Below are positions 32,149-43,026 of a stretch of DNA of 64,000 nt, one piece after another. The notes under the pieces were generated by a model. That model was given only the letters and a program-made list of their open reading frames with translations. It did not search any database and was not told where the DNA came from. Origin of the DNA: Sacculina carcini (lineage: Eukaryota; Arthropoda; Thecostraca; Sacculinidae); contig OU696575.1 of the NCBI GenBank assembly GCA_916048095.2, forward strand, positions 7,447,001-7,511,000. Direction: 5' to 3'. Every line of letters starts with the position of its first letter. The stretch's first letter is position 1. Made by a program: the position numbers and the translations under genes.

Positions 32149-32284
32149 CTCTCTGAATCGTTTGGGCGCTTCCGGTACATGGGGCCACCTTAAGGTGGTA
32201 ATAGTGCTTGTACTCTTCCCATGCTACTGGATTTGCCTGTAATTAATAATAATAATAATAATACATAATGTAACTGTGTGAGCG
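32149..32284 (+). repeat. 136-bp block, second identical copy
   Basis: Same content as 31431-31566: palindrome at 32185-32198, (TAA)n, and TGTAACTGTGTGAGCG ending at 32284. Flanking sequence differs on both sides from the first copy. Confidence 0.85.
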
Positions 32285-32911
32285 GTCGGGGCGGTCTGTG
32301 ACCAGAATCCAGGTGACTACCGTTCAAGTTTTGGTCACACGGTCCGTGCTCCTGTGCGTTATACACCGGACCGTTTCTGAAGGTATGCATCGGGTATTTG
32401 AGTGCGTAGGAGTGTTGTGTGTGTGTCTGCGCACTGGTGAGTGTGCACACACACAAAAGTGAGTGTGCACTTGTGTGTTGTGTGTGTGTGTATGTGTGTG
32501 GGTGTGTGTTGTGCGTGTGAGTTTGTATGTGTTTGCGTGTACGTACGGTGTCAACAACTAGTCATGCGTGTGTTTGAGCGGGTGTGAGTATGTTTGTATG
32601 TTTGTGTGTCAGGAGCTGTGTTTGTGAATTGCAAAAAGCAATGGGCTTCAAGTGGCGGTGTACAGTAAGGAGTTGAATAGAGAACATCAGTTAACATTGT
32701 GTGTTTGATTTCATCGATAGTGGAGACATAACAATAAGTGTTCTAATTTGAAGTTCATATAATATTGCAGCCTTTTTCTTCTCTTCCCTAAGACCAGGAA
32801 AAGCATAATATATCCAAAAAATTCTCCACTTGGATCCAGAGTACTAACGATCTGTTTCATCAAACCAAGTTATATGTGCAAGGGAGGAAATACAATTATC
32901 TTCCTATCCAC
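32285..32911. other. Intron or LTR-like sequence, GT-rich, no gene
   Basis: After the 136-bp block the sequence is GC-rich for about 100 bases and then GT-rich microsatellite (32410-32600). It could be a worn LTR starting TGTAACTG at 32269. No coding sequence is seen. Confidence 0.4.
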
Positions 32912-33229
32912 TAGAGCAGCGTTTCTCAACCTTTGATAGCTAGTGGCCCCCCTCAGCGAGTGGCTAACATTTGTGGCCCCCTGCCCTTTAAAAAAGGCAG
33001 ATTTTGTTTTTAATTGTTTGATTGATTGATTGATTATTGAGTTTTTGGGGTGCACCGGCCTCTAGGACCATATGGCACCCCCCAGTCTGTTGTTAACTAA
33101 ATTAAACTAAGCCTATGCAAATGAACGTAATGGAGCGATGAAATAAATAAGCGTGAGGGTGAATGATATGAATATGAAAGTCAGAAGAATAAAAATCAAT
33201 AAATAGTTTTAAAAGGCAAAAGCCGTAAA

Positions 33230-35058
33230 AATTCAAAAATGCGGCCCTCAATGACCACCGATTGCTCATGTCCCAAAACCTAGTCAATAGTCCGAACGGA
33301 TCCAAGACAACGTTGACGCGCCTCTGAGAATGATGGACATTCCACCAGGATGTGTTGCACGGAGAGACGTGCATTACATGCGCTGCACGTGGGTTCAGAT
33401 TGTCCGAGTAGAAGATGGCGATGCGTGTCGTACGTGTGACCCACACGCAGACGACAGAGCGCCACCTCCTCGCACCTCTTCCTGGGATAAGAGCACATCC
33501 AATGTCCGATTTCGGGCTTCACTGCTTTTAGTTTGTTAGTACCACATTCGTCCCAGGAGAGCTGCCAGCGAGAACGGATAAAACGATGTATAATAAGATA
33601 AAAGTCCGAATACGGATTGGGAAAGTTAAAATAAAATGAATAAAAGTCTCGTTCAGCAGCTCTTTTTGCGGCTCTGTCAGCTCGCTCGTTGCCCAAAATA
33701 CCAATATGGGCCGGAATCCAGCAGAACTTTACACGCTTGCCCAGGTGATGGATGATGTCAAGAGAGATAAAAATCCTCTGTATAAGAGGATGTAAGGAGA
33801 AAGACGATAATGAAGTTAAAACACTAAGAGAGTCAGATAAAACTAAAAACAATGAAGAAGAAGATGAGCGAATAAAAACCAGGGCCAGCAGGATAGCGTG
33901 AAGTTCAGCCGTGTAAATGGAGGCGCTCGGTGGCAGCGTGCTCGAGCGGCACGTACCTCCACTTACAAACCACACCACTGGCCGACTTAGACCCATCAGT
34001 GTACACGGCAGTATACCGCCCGTAAGAATGAATTCGCTCCAGTGTGTTTGAGCGAAGCACACTGGGCACTGTACGGTGTTTCGGCAGGGCTGCTAGCGAG
34101 ACGTCAACCTCGGGTGTGACCAATTCCCAGGGTGACTCCGCCGTGTATTCTTATCTGAGGACGTCGTTAGCACCCATCCCGCATGACTCCAGCAGTGCCC
34201 TCATTTTGCTGCAAAACAGCACAGAACACAGAGGTCCTGGAAAGTGCTGCTCAGGCACATGCTGGGAAAATACCACGTCATACGCGGGATTTTCATGGGT
34301 GCTTGCCAGCTTGCAAGAATAACGCATGCCCAGCTCTTGACGACGGAGCGCCAGCGGAGCCTCATCAGTTCAACAAGGAGGCTGACGATTGGCGACGTGC
34401 GAAACGCGCCGGTGGCAATGCGTATCCCTGCGTGGTGTACGACATTCAACCGGCTTTTTGCTGACTCCGAAGCCAGATCATATACGACGCTTGCGTAATC
34501 GAGACGCGACCTGACTAACGAGCGGTACAGAAGGAGAAGGGACTGTCGATCTGCTCCATACCGCATGCGGGAAACATTCTTCAGCACATTCAGTGCCTTT
34601 AGACATGTGATTTCAGCTGTGAAATATGGTCGGTGTAGGTCAAGCGCGAGTCGAACGTGACCCCAAAAAACCGAACCGTGCGTTGGAATGAGACATCACT
34701 GCCGTACAATTCCACTTCCATGTCAGGACAGGCACCTCGACGGCGGCACAAGTGTACACCGACCGTTTTGGACGTCGAGAAGCGGAAGCCGTTACGCGTT
34801 CCCCAAGTCTCTATTTTATTCACCGCCAGCTGCAGTTGACGCTGGACAGCAACAGTGCTGCGGGAAGAACACCATACGGTGAAGTCGTCCACAAATAGAG
34901 ACCGTCCAATCGAGGGAGGCAAATGATTGTCAATGTCGTTGATCATTATGGCAAAAAGGGCCACGCTGAGCACACTACCTCTGATATTAATACCTCTAAT
35001 ACCTCTAATATTAATACCTCTAATACCTCTAATATTCCATTGTAAAATGGACATAAAA
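33230..35058 (-). pseudogene. I-element ORF2 copy D: start codon region fused to RT end and RNase H
   Basis: ORF2 begins MSILQWNIRGI at about 35054. After a small amplification of that segment (IRGINIRGIRGINIRG) it jumps to SVLSVALFAIMINDID, just before RT motif C (SLFVDDFTVWC). The endonuclease, linker and RT motifs A-B are missing. Then follow the thumb, with a shift near 34600; RNase H, with EFILTG where a worn DGSK stands, FVSGGTCRSS, ELHAILLALV, LSDSLSVLTS and HIGILGNERADR; and the CCHC tail. Several stops break it. Confidence 0.78.
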
Positions 35059-35149
35059 ATAAATATAGTAGAATAAAATACAAATAGATACTCGCGTTAA
35101 AAAGGCACATATACACTAAAGACCAGGTAGCACAGGTACCTAATCGCAT

Positions 35150-36275
35150 CGCTTGGCCGATCGTCCTCTCTCCGCGTCAGGTGGGGACTCACTTGGAGAG
35201 GCCCAGAGCTTCCGCTTAGAGGAACTCTCCACCTCCATGGAAGTGGTGGGAGTCGCTCCGTCGTGTGCGGAAGGCGGTGCGCTAGCAACCGCCGAGCGCG
35301 GAGATGCAGGGACCGCCCTCGTTTTGTGACCGGGAGATGCTCGCCGGTCACTCCTCTATCTCCTCACTCATAGGACGGGCCTGATGGATGCGAGCTGCGA
35401 TACACAGCACGCGCCTCGGCGAAACTGCAGCGCTGGGCAGCGCGAATGGACAGAATTTCTTTCTCTTTGAGCCATTCCGGGCAGTCACGCGACGAGGACG
35501 CATATCCGCTGCTCCTGCAATTGACACAGAAATAGTCATCTTCGCAATCAGCAGCAGTGTGCCGTTCGGATGAGCAACGTCCACAGATCTCTGCACGGTT
35601 ACAGCGGGAGCTCGTATGTCCGAATCGTTGGCACCTTTAGCACCGCATCGGGTTAGGCACATAGGGGCGGACTCGGATACGCTGACGGATGTCACCGATC
35701 TTGATGTCGTCCGGCAGAACAGCACCGTCAAACGTGAGGAAGAAAGAGTGCGTTGGCACCTCGCTACCCTCACGCCGTCGGACGATGCGCTCCACGCGGA
35801 CGACACCCTGTGATGCCAATCCGTCGCAAATCTCCTCATCATCGACACCCTCTAGCGCACGACAGAACAGAACACCTCTGGCGTGGTTCAATGTCGAGTG
35901 CGCACACACCGAGATGGGGGTGTTCACCCAACGCTTGTTTTCGCCCGTACCCACGCGATAACGGAAAGTGGTTGCCTTTATCGCGCGGGATGCTGCCGTC
36001 TCAGTGCCGTATTTCACCATCAACGATCCATCACGTTGTCTGTTGGTCTCGATAGGCACGTCGCCAATGTTTCTAAAACCGTCCATGCGACGAAACGGAT
36101 TCAGTGACGAGAGTTTCACATTTTCGCTGGTGCTGGAGAAGACCAGAACCAACGGAACAGGAGCAGTACGACTGTCGCCCTGACTGTTACTCAGAGTACG
36201 ACCACCTTTCGGTGGCCGTGGCCGATCGCCCGATTGACGACCAGCAGTTTGGGTGGTTGAAGGTTTTGACGCCAT
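35150..36275 (-). pseudogene. I-element ORF1 copy D
   Basis: The ATG at 36275 opens MASKPSTTQTAGR. The N-terminal part is open through FRRMDGFRNIGDVPIE and VLPDDIKIGDIRQRIRV to PNPMRC, where a tyrosine codon has become TAA (about 35637), just inside the first zinc knuckle. The knuckles read on afterwards, with some Cys changed. The Ala/Pro/Ser tail is shortened by a deletion near 35356. Confidence 0.78.
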
Positions 36276-36484
36276 GAATTGTTTGTTTGTCTCTGCGCCC
36301 TTTGACATCCGCCCAGCTCATCCGCCCTTTGACAGGTCTTGTTTTTCTTCCTGCTGGGTGTTTGGCCACCCTCCTCACTGTCATAGGCCAGTGGGGGTCG
36401 GATTAGTCGCCGACATTCCGACCATGCGGCTGGTTGTACCGGGTTACATGGTACCAGCAGCAGGCAGAAACCTGACCAGACATG

Positions 36485-36551
36485 TCTGCCTTTAGTCGCC
36501 TTTTGCGACACGCGGCAGCTACGGCGGCAGAATTCTAACCCCCCTACCGCA
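36485..36551 (-). ncRNA. Ribozyme-like 5' module of copy D
   Basis: Same pairings as in copy A: GCGGUAG with CUGCCGC, and UCUGCC with GGCAGA. The small hairpin reads GTCGCAAAAGGCGAC here, against GTCGTAAAAGGCGAC in copy A, so a loop-side base varies while the stem is kept. Confidence 0.45.
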
Positions 36552-36629
36552 GGGGGCCGCAGGGGTTTTTGAATAGTTTATTCAGTCACTCAAATTATAC
36601 ATCAATGTAAGAATCTTTGCTGAGCAATA

Positions 36630-36960
36630 TAATCAATTGGACACTTGCTGTTGGGCTCGTGTGACAATACCTCTTATGTCCGGCTCCGTCTTGGACACAT
36701 CAAGGCAAATATCGTTACCAACATCAAGATGGTTTCTGGACTTCGTTGTAATGGTCGCCATGTCAGAAAATCCAGATTCACAAAGGCAAATTGTGGCGAA
36801 TTGAGCGTGCATTTCGGATGCTTTCTTGCTGAGTAGTGGATATGCATCCTGAACAGACAACCAGAAGCTGGAGAGGTCTTCTCTGTTACTGAAGACGAGC
36901 TTCATTGTTTTCGAGACCTTGAACTCTGCAAGCTCCTCTGCTTCGTCTTCAGTGGGTTAA
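36630..36960 (-). pseudogene. hAT transposase C-terminal fragment
   Basis: LSSFWLSVQDAYPLLSKKA, MHAQFATICLCESGFSDMATITTKSRNHLDV and the closing DIRGIVTRAQQQVSN form the hAT dimerisation region of ZBED/Charlie-type transposases; CESGFS and K-x-R-N-x-L are the most conserved bits. About 105 residues remain, upstream to about 36960. There it joins a different element (the R2-like LINE). Confidence 0.78.
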
Positions 36961-38393
36961 ACTTCGGTGTTGAATGGGTCTCTGTGCCATGGAACATCCA
37001 ATCCCAGACCAGCCATTTGCCGCACCGGAAAGAAAAGATGGTGAACACGTCTGGCAGGCGGCCGTTGCCACGGATCAAACCTCGGGGCTCCAGCGCAGCT
37101 GCGAATCCTGCCGAAGCCAAACTGCGATGGACGATGTCGCTCAGGAAAGTGTGACGCGACAGTCGGCTCATATTGTAGCACCACGACAGACTGTGGCGGC
37201 CCCATTGGTCGGTCATTGAGCCACAACGGCATATGTGCGGCAGCTTGATGACGGATCCCAGGCGTAGTGCCACACCGACGCAAAACGCTCCGTCGGGCAG
37301 CAGCAGATCGAGGCTGGAGATCGGAGTGGCGGACAACCAGGCGCCGCTATGAGGCGCGGCCGCAGCCAGAAGAGGAGCTCGGTCCACCTGGTTTGCTCTC
37401 TGGAGGAGATCGTTCCATCGGTGTTCTGACGCACTCGTGTCGAGGTGGCGTTGAGTGAAGGGCATATCTTGATCGACAGCCGGGCACATTATGCTAACAA
37501 ACTACCGCGTTGGCGGTCAATTATATGACTGGCCAGGTCCCCGGTGGCCTCCATAGAGGCGATATGAGCAGACAGCGCCACGTGCATCAGCCGCCTAGCG
37601 CCGATGGTACGCAGACGGACCGGCAGCTCCGCCTGCTCCTGTTGGTGATCGTTCAGTTAGACGTGGCAGCAGCTCCCGATGGCTGACCGGAAGCTCTCAT
37701 CGATTTTGACGAGCTGAGAGGTCGCCCTGTATACTGGTGATGCTATCATCAGGTACATGGCCTACGGCGCCGGCGCGTATCTGGTCAGGAAGTACAGCAC
37801 CGAGTGCGAGCCGATGTTGGTGGTGCGGCTGATGAGGAGCTCCAGTTGGCGGTGAATTTTGTATATGACTTCCTGTATGCCTCCGGACTCGATGAGTGCG
37901 TTCAGAAGCGACGCCGTTGCCGCTGGTTTAGAGGTGGCTCCCGGTAGGTGCATCTGGATCTGCAAATCGGCTGTCGTCGTGGGAGGGTCCTAGCCCGATG
38001 GTCTCACACCTGGTGGTGCTTAGTGTGAGGCAGATGTTGCGCAGGCCTAGGACAAGACGCTGGAAGTGGGATTGAACGTCTGATGGTCCTCCTATTGTGG
38101 CGTCATCGAGGCAACATAAGATTAGAAGTGACTCAAGTTGATGAGCCACCAGATCGACCGCGAGGGCGAACAATGCGGGACCGACGGGGTCTCCCTGCTG
38201 CACACCGCGGCATGACTAGATAAGGCTGGCACTGTGAAATAACAGCATCGGTGGGACGTATGCATGTGCGACAGGCGCCCGTGCAACGGGGAAACGGCGG
38301 ATCACCTCATCCAGCAGGGAGCGGCGGTTGAAGCAGTTGAAAGCATTGACCACGTCTAGCTTCAACATAACGTGACCGGGCCGCCCCTAGTGT
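36957..38393 (-). pseudogene. LINE with YLDD-type RT and R2-like C-terminal zinc finger/nuclease domain
   Basis: Minus strand: MLKLDVVNAFNCFNRRSLLDEV (RT motif A), VQQGDPVGPALFALAVDLVAH (B), CCLDDATIGG (C, with LDD), and ICLTLSTTRCETIG. Downstream are APHSGAWLSATPISSLDLLLPD, CRCGSMTDQWGRHSLSWC (a C-x-C...H...C finger), RLPDVFTIFSFRCGKWLVWDW (a PD...D pattern) and a short end. Finger plus PD-D/E-x-K order is that of the restriction-like nuclease in R2-group LINEs, though the YLDD RT is unusual for R2. A TAG after SASLI and some shifts break it. Confidence 0.55.
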
Positions 38394-38429
38394 GTGTATG
38401 CATGTGTGCCTACCTAGTTGTGGTACAGG

Positions 38430-38740
38430 AAATGAGCTTACGCTAGGACTGTCCTGTCTCTTTCCCACTGAATATTCAATTTTTGTTTGAACTCTACTAT
38501 AGTTTTGGCCTCTACGATAGTCTTGTGCAATTCATTCCAAAAGTCAATTCACCTGAAATGAACACTGTATTTCTTGATATGTTTTTAGACCAAGATTTTC
38601 CGAGCTTTTTGCCGTATCCGCTTCCTTTATCCTGCTTTATTAGTACAATTTCCTTCAGAGCTGTGATTTCAGTCATGTTCCTGAAAATATGAATTAGGTC
38701 ACCACGTGTCCTTTCTTCCAATGTAGTGTGGTGACGATAA
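38430..38740 (-). pseudogene. CR1/Daphne-type RT C-terminal fragment (second part)
   Basis: LEERTRGDLIHIFRNMTEI and the later KKLGKSWSKNISRNTVF ... SGELTFGMNCTRL correspond to the RRLRGDLIE... and R-x-x-FFS-x-R-x-x-N-x-WN-x-L ending of CR1/L2-type LINEs. It probably continues the fragment at 39375-39690. Confidence 0.55.
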
Positions 38741-38744
38741 TTGT

Positions 38745-39370
38745 ATTATTCCTATTGGCGTGGTTGCGACGCAAATAAGCGGTATACGACAATTGTGCTT
38801 TTCACTGTTATATTTTGTATTTTGATTATTGTGAGTTACCTGTTTTTAATATAAATTGGTTTCATGTTGTATTATGTATTTATCGTTATTTTGGGAGTTT
38901 TCTTTTACATTACATAATATTAGTGTTATATTTAAACATGTTCTTTTGCTGTATAGGCCACTCTCTGGGTTCTGATTGGTCCATGTCTAACCTGTCGATG
39001 GCGTGGCAAGTGATTGGCCCACGTTATCAATGACCGGATCGTTCAAATTAAGACACCACTCACACACATGGTACATTGTACGTTGTTCCCGCTTTGGCGT
39101 TGTACGCAAATTATATTGCTCCCTTGAGAGTACTGGCCTTTCTGTAGCGAATCGCTACAGTATGTAATTTCAAAGCAATTAATCTGTCTTAATATTTGAG
39201 ATTTTCCAGCTCTGGTACCCATCTGGTGGCGACTCCGCATTTGTTCGACATTTTTCACCAGACGCTTCTCGTGGGGACACCGTACCACTGCGGCATATTA
39301 AAGCTTAGGCCTAACCACTGCCACTATTAATTCCCGCGTTGTATCCGCATCTATACAGTTGAACACATGC
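38745..39370. other. Insert between two RT fragments, LTR-like at its right end
   Basis: No gene. CATCTGGTGGCGACTCCGC near 39220-39240 resembles an LTR edge followed by a primer site. The sequence before it (38950-39220) could be a solo LTR that split the LINE fragment. Borders are unproven. Confidence 0.35.
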
Positions 39371-39374
39371 TTTA

Positions 39375-39690
39375 TTCTAGTCAGCTGATAGTATTTTTTG
39401 CGCAGAGGTCATTAATGTGGGCCTCAGGGGACAAATCATTTTGCACCATGACTCCAGGTATTTCTGCTTCTTCACTTCCTGAAGTGCCGTGACTCCGATG
39501 GTATCTTTGATCCACGGCCTTTCACCCGTGTCAAGCTTGATTAAGTGGCATTTTGTCTCGTTGAAGGTCATCTGTCAGGTATCTGCCCACTTGTGGATTT
39601 TGTTCAGGTATTCCTGCAGCGCTAGACAGTCGTTAGGGTTTGATATGGTTCGCATTATATCCGCGTCATCTGTGTGTGCGTGTGTACCTG
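39375..39690 (-). pseudogene. CR1/Daphne-type RT fragment (first part)
   Basis: DDADIMRTISNPNDCLALQEYLNKI, with the end of the catalytic A-D-D block at 39685, is followed by KWADT, a stop, QMTFNETKCHLI and the block ALQEVKKQKYLE. This is the palm-to-thumb passage of CR1-type RTs. A GT microsatellite cuts it at 39690. Confidence 0.6.
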
Positions 39691-39797
39691 GGTGCATGTG
39701 CGTGTTCGTGTGTGGGTGTGTGTGTTTATTTGTCTACCAGACAACGTGTGTGAAACAAACGCCCAACAAACCCCATACCCAACCATTCAGCACTCAC

Positions 39798-40037
39798 CCC
39801 GCGAAAGCCAGCCACCAGAGGCATGCGCAGACGCTGAGGCACGAGGACAAATTTGGCCAGCCATTGACACGGCAAGCGATACCGCACCAATACTTGCAGC
39901 CGATCCCGCGCCACTGTAGTACAACACACATTGCCATCGCGACCGCACGAGTACACGCCCTGGCCGCCAGATGGCACTACTATCAAGTCGCACACGCCCC
40001 CACGGTCGTGAACGGGACCACTGCACGCCGGCTCCGT
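39798..40037 (-). CDS. WDR6: WDR6 homologue exon with the GRDG repeat
   Basis: The exon starts after GATTCCAAG and ends CGCGGG/GTGAGT, exactly 80 codons with phase 0 at both ends. It encodes PVHDRGGVCDLIVVPSGG and GVYSCGRDGNVCCTTVARD, matching the WDR6 block PSLHGKQGVTSV ... GGYVYTTGRDGAYYQLFVRDGQ, then CQWLAKFVLVPQRLRMPLVAGF for MNWLAGLRIVP...VILGF. Upstream the previous exon ends in phase 0 (CAG/GTAATA) and downstream the next begins in phase 0, so the three fit without adjustment. No lesion is seen. It lies between the LINE remnant at 39690 and a CR1-like element. Confidence 0.87.
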
Positions 40038-40344
40038 CTTGGAATCACCCACACACAAGGACAAACATGGACCCACACAAACAAACATAAACACACAAGG
40101 ATATAATCAGTGAATAAGACACAGTTACAGCCACATACAACCTTATCACTGGGCTGTCAAAATAGATCTAAAAATAGAACAAAGTAACGTCTACATTCTA
40201 CGTCTATATTATACTGTCTATGTATATATGTCATGGGAGCGTGTACAGTCACAGTTGTGTGCCAGTCCATGTCCTGTGCAGTCGTGTTTTTCTGTGTTCA
40301 CGCTTGCTTACTTCCAGCGTAGCTTAAACTCGTGTGTTGTCACA

Positions 40345-42037
40345 ATGCCGATAGTGTCCGATAGTCGAGATCGTGCGATAGTGTCCGGACGTGTTCCTGC
40401 GACGATGAGGTGAGAACGGGCGCTCGTTTCAAGTGTCCGGAGTGTGAGCGTACGTTTCATCCATTATGCGGCTGTCATTCTTCGGCGGCTCACTCTGCCG
40501 TGAAAAAACAAAAACTATTTTGGGTGTGCCCTGAATGCGCATCTGAGTTTGTGACTGTCAGGCGCAACTGCAGTCGCTCCTCTAAAACTGAGCTCTCGCG
40601 CAATCTAGAGACGAAGCTCGTCCAGTTGAATGATGAACTCCTCACCGAAATCAAGCCCTCTCTTGGACCGACCTCAGCTCCTACTCCATCTTCGAACGTC
40701 ATGGCGAAGGCATGGCATTACTATGCTCTGGGGGTTAGTAAAAAAGTCAACTCTACGGTGAAGACAGAGGCCGTAAAGAAGGCTCCCGACACGGTTCCAG
40801 TGACTAAGGTACGCCAAACGTCGACAGGGGAAGTCGTGCTCACATGCCACTCCGAAGCGTCCGTCAATGACACTGCCAGAAAGCTGGCCAATAAACTGGG
40901 CAATCTCGAATTGACTGTCCACAAAACCACTCCGGCAATTTCGCCCAAAATTACTCTCGCCAATGGTCCCACAGGCCTATTCCCCGATACACTAATTTCG
41001 TCTTTACACTTGAGACCCCCCATTGTTTCAGACGCTCCTGCATCTCAGCTCAAACTGCTGTTCATATACATAGCTAAATCAGGCCTGTCTCACACCATTA
41101 TCGCCGTTTCACCGGATGTTCGTCGTGGAATCAAAGCAGTCGGCAACCGTCTGTTCATCGGCCTCCGCTGTTGAGCGGTCTATGACCACTTCTGGATGGT
41201 CCGTTGTAACCGTTGAGCTGATTTGGGCCACCGAGCTGACCGCTGTCACGAAAACAACAGAGTGTCTTGCTTGCCAAATCCAAATTACCTCCGTCCTCAC
41301 TTCCAGCAGCTTTTCCTTCCTCAAATACCTGTCTATCTTCCTTCACTCCAATTTCTCCAGCCACGACTTCCACATTTCTTAAGAAACTTCAATCCTCCAG
41401 GTGTGCTACCGATCCAATACACCTCCGGGCACTTACCGACTTCGTCATACTCTTTGATCCATTTCTTACTCATCTGGTGAATACTCCCTTCCTTCACGGT
41501 ACTTTCCTGGCTTCCAAACACGCTGTTGTTTCTCCTATTGTTAAAAAGTCTTCCATGGATGCTAGTATTCCAAGTAATTATAGGCCTATTTCTTTGCTTC
41601 CATTGCCTTCTAAGCTTCTAGAGGCTGCTATCCTTCCTGAAGTCCGCCCTTGTATATATTCTGCCCTATAACATTGCCAATCCGGTTTTGTGTCTAATCA
41701 CTCAATTGAGACTCTCCTATCTTTATTGAATGACATATTCGCTTCCTTTTACTCAGGCAACTCGGTAATATTCATCTCCCTAGACTTTTCTTCCGCCTTT
41801 GATCTAGTTGATAACTCGATTCTTCGTAAATATCTAGCCAATATTGGTGCATCTTCTTCAGCTCTATCTCTTCTAACTTCCTATCTTAAATCTCGTTTTT
41901 ATACAGTTCGCTGCAACTCCGAGTTTCCTCTCCTCTTCCACTCGATTCAGGTGTCCCTCAAGGTTCTCTTCTCGGCACTCTTCTGTTTAATCTGTATATT
42001 TCCTCCCTCTGCCACACACTCCGGACTTATCCCATAA
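40345..42037 (+). pseudogene. CR1-like LINE: PHD-finger ORF1 and truncated RT
   Basis: ORF1 (to 41174) has a PHD-type pattern C-S-C (40390), FKCPECERTFHPLC and a later WVCPEC, giving Cys4-His-Cys3. A coiled, Lys-rich stretch and a fold with LKLLFIYIAKSG and RLFIGLRC follow. A CCHC knuckle (RCNR-stop-ADLGHRADRC) has its second Cys changed to a stop. PHD fingers are known in ORF1 of some CR1-group LINEs. The endonuclease is absent. The RT resumes with NYRPISLLPLPSKLLEAAI and ISLDFSSAFDLVDNSIL (motif A) before stopping at 42037. Confidence 0.65.
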
Positions 42038-42044
42038 CGTACCC

Positions 42045-42893
42045 CAGCCCTAGTGCCGCTGCAAACATCAACGCATTCACACCTGTTCCAATGGGGCGAT
42101 GAAAAAGAATCTGATTTTCAAAAAGCGAAAATAATGCTGGCGGCCGCTTCTCGTCTCACCTACCCTCGACAAGATGCTCCCACACAGGTCATTGCGGATG
42201 CCTCAGATGTCGCCGTCGGTGCTGTCATTCAGCAATTCAAGCACGGCCAATAGGTACCGCTGGCGTACAATTCGCGTGCTCTTAACAAGACATAGCTGAA
42301 GTGGATCACCGGCAGCAAGGAGCTGTTCGTGCAGTTCAGCGTCTTCAAACGGTTTCGTCACCTCTTGGAGGGCCGACCATATCATCGTCTGCTGACAGAC
42401 CATACATCGATCATACATGCTTTCACCAGTGCCAATGAGAGATCGGCACGGGTGCAGCGTCAGCTTGCTTCCATTGGCGAGTTTACGACTGACATACATC
42501 ACCTGCCTGGTTCGTGGAACGCTGTCGCCGACTGTTTAAGCCGTCCAGCTGATGATACCCCTCCTGCCACGATCACATAAGCAACGCACTTAAACATCGA
42601 ACAGAGCATTAATCTGAAGCGGCTTGCAGTTGGACAGGTAAACGCACCAGACGTCTCCGTATTGGTCGATAATACCTCTCTAAAAAACAAACGCCACCCG
42701 GTCAATGGAGTCCCCTCTGGTCTCCTGGTACCAACGACGACTGGCATCGATCGTGCACTGGTGCCCGAAGCACCTCAGCGCGAAATCTTCCACCGATTCC
42801 ACGGTCTGTGCCACCCCGGTGCCCGAGCGACTCGTCGGTAAATATCTGAGCGTTTCGTGTTCCAGCGAGTGTCTTCCAAGGTGTCTGAGTGGA
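42045..42893 (+). pseudogene. Ty3/Gypsy RNase H and integrase zinc-finger fragment
   Basis: FQWGDEKESDFQKAKIML, VIADASDVAVGAVIQQ, SKELFVQFSVFKRFRHLLEGR, LLTDHTSIIHAF and NAVADCLSRP are the RNase H blocks. HGLCHPGARATRR then starts the integrase finger, cut at EWT (42892) by a LINE tail. At least four stops are present. The layout is close to the Ty3 element at 3557-7620 (SDTAVGAV, KRFRHLLEGR), so the two are related families. Confidence 0.8.
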
Positions 42894-43026
42894 CAATGAT
42901 GATGATGATAATTGGTGGTAAAAGGGCGCACCAGCCTGTAAGACCATATGGCGCTCTCCTCCCATTAAATGAAACACTATGAAACACGATGCAAAATAAT
43001 AATAAAAAATACACAACTCCCATGTC
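42894..43026 (-). repeat. 3' tail of a related I-type LINE, (GAT)n type
   Basis: A (GAT)n run at 42896-42910 precedes GGGCGCACCAGCCTGTAAGACCATATGGCGC (broken here for length), a variant of the family 3' end. About 130 bases remain before I copy E begins with its own GATT tail. Confidence 0.6.

Larger units (their letters stand above)
33012..36555 (-). mobile_element. I-clade LINE copy D, nested in hAT
   Basis: Both ends are present: the GATT tail (33018-33034) with the conserved 3' end, and the 5' module at 36485-36551. Internal deletions remove about 450 bases of leader, part of ORF1, and the whole endonuclease plus the RT fingers. The length is therefore about 3.5 kb. Confidence 0.85.
32912..36960 (-). 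mobile_element. hAT (Charlie/ZBED-like) element, 3' half, split by I copy D
   Basis: CAGCGTTTCTCAACC at 32912, followed by GTGGCCCCC motifs, is the terminal repeat style of Charlie-like hAT transposons. The transposase C-terminus lies at 36630-36960 on the same strand. The I copy between them has GTTTTTAATTGTTTGATT on its tail side and GTTTTTGAATAGTTTATT on its 5' side, which look like a worn target duplication. The 5' half of the hAT is lost. Confidence 0.62.
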
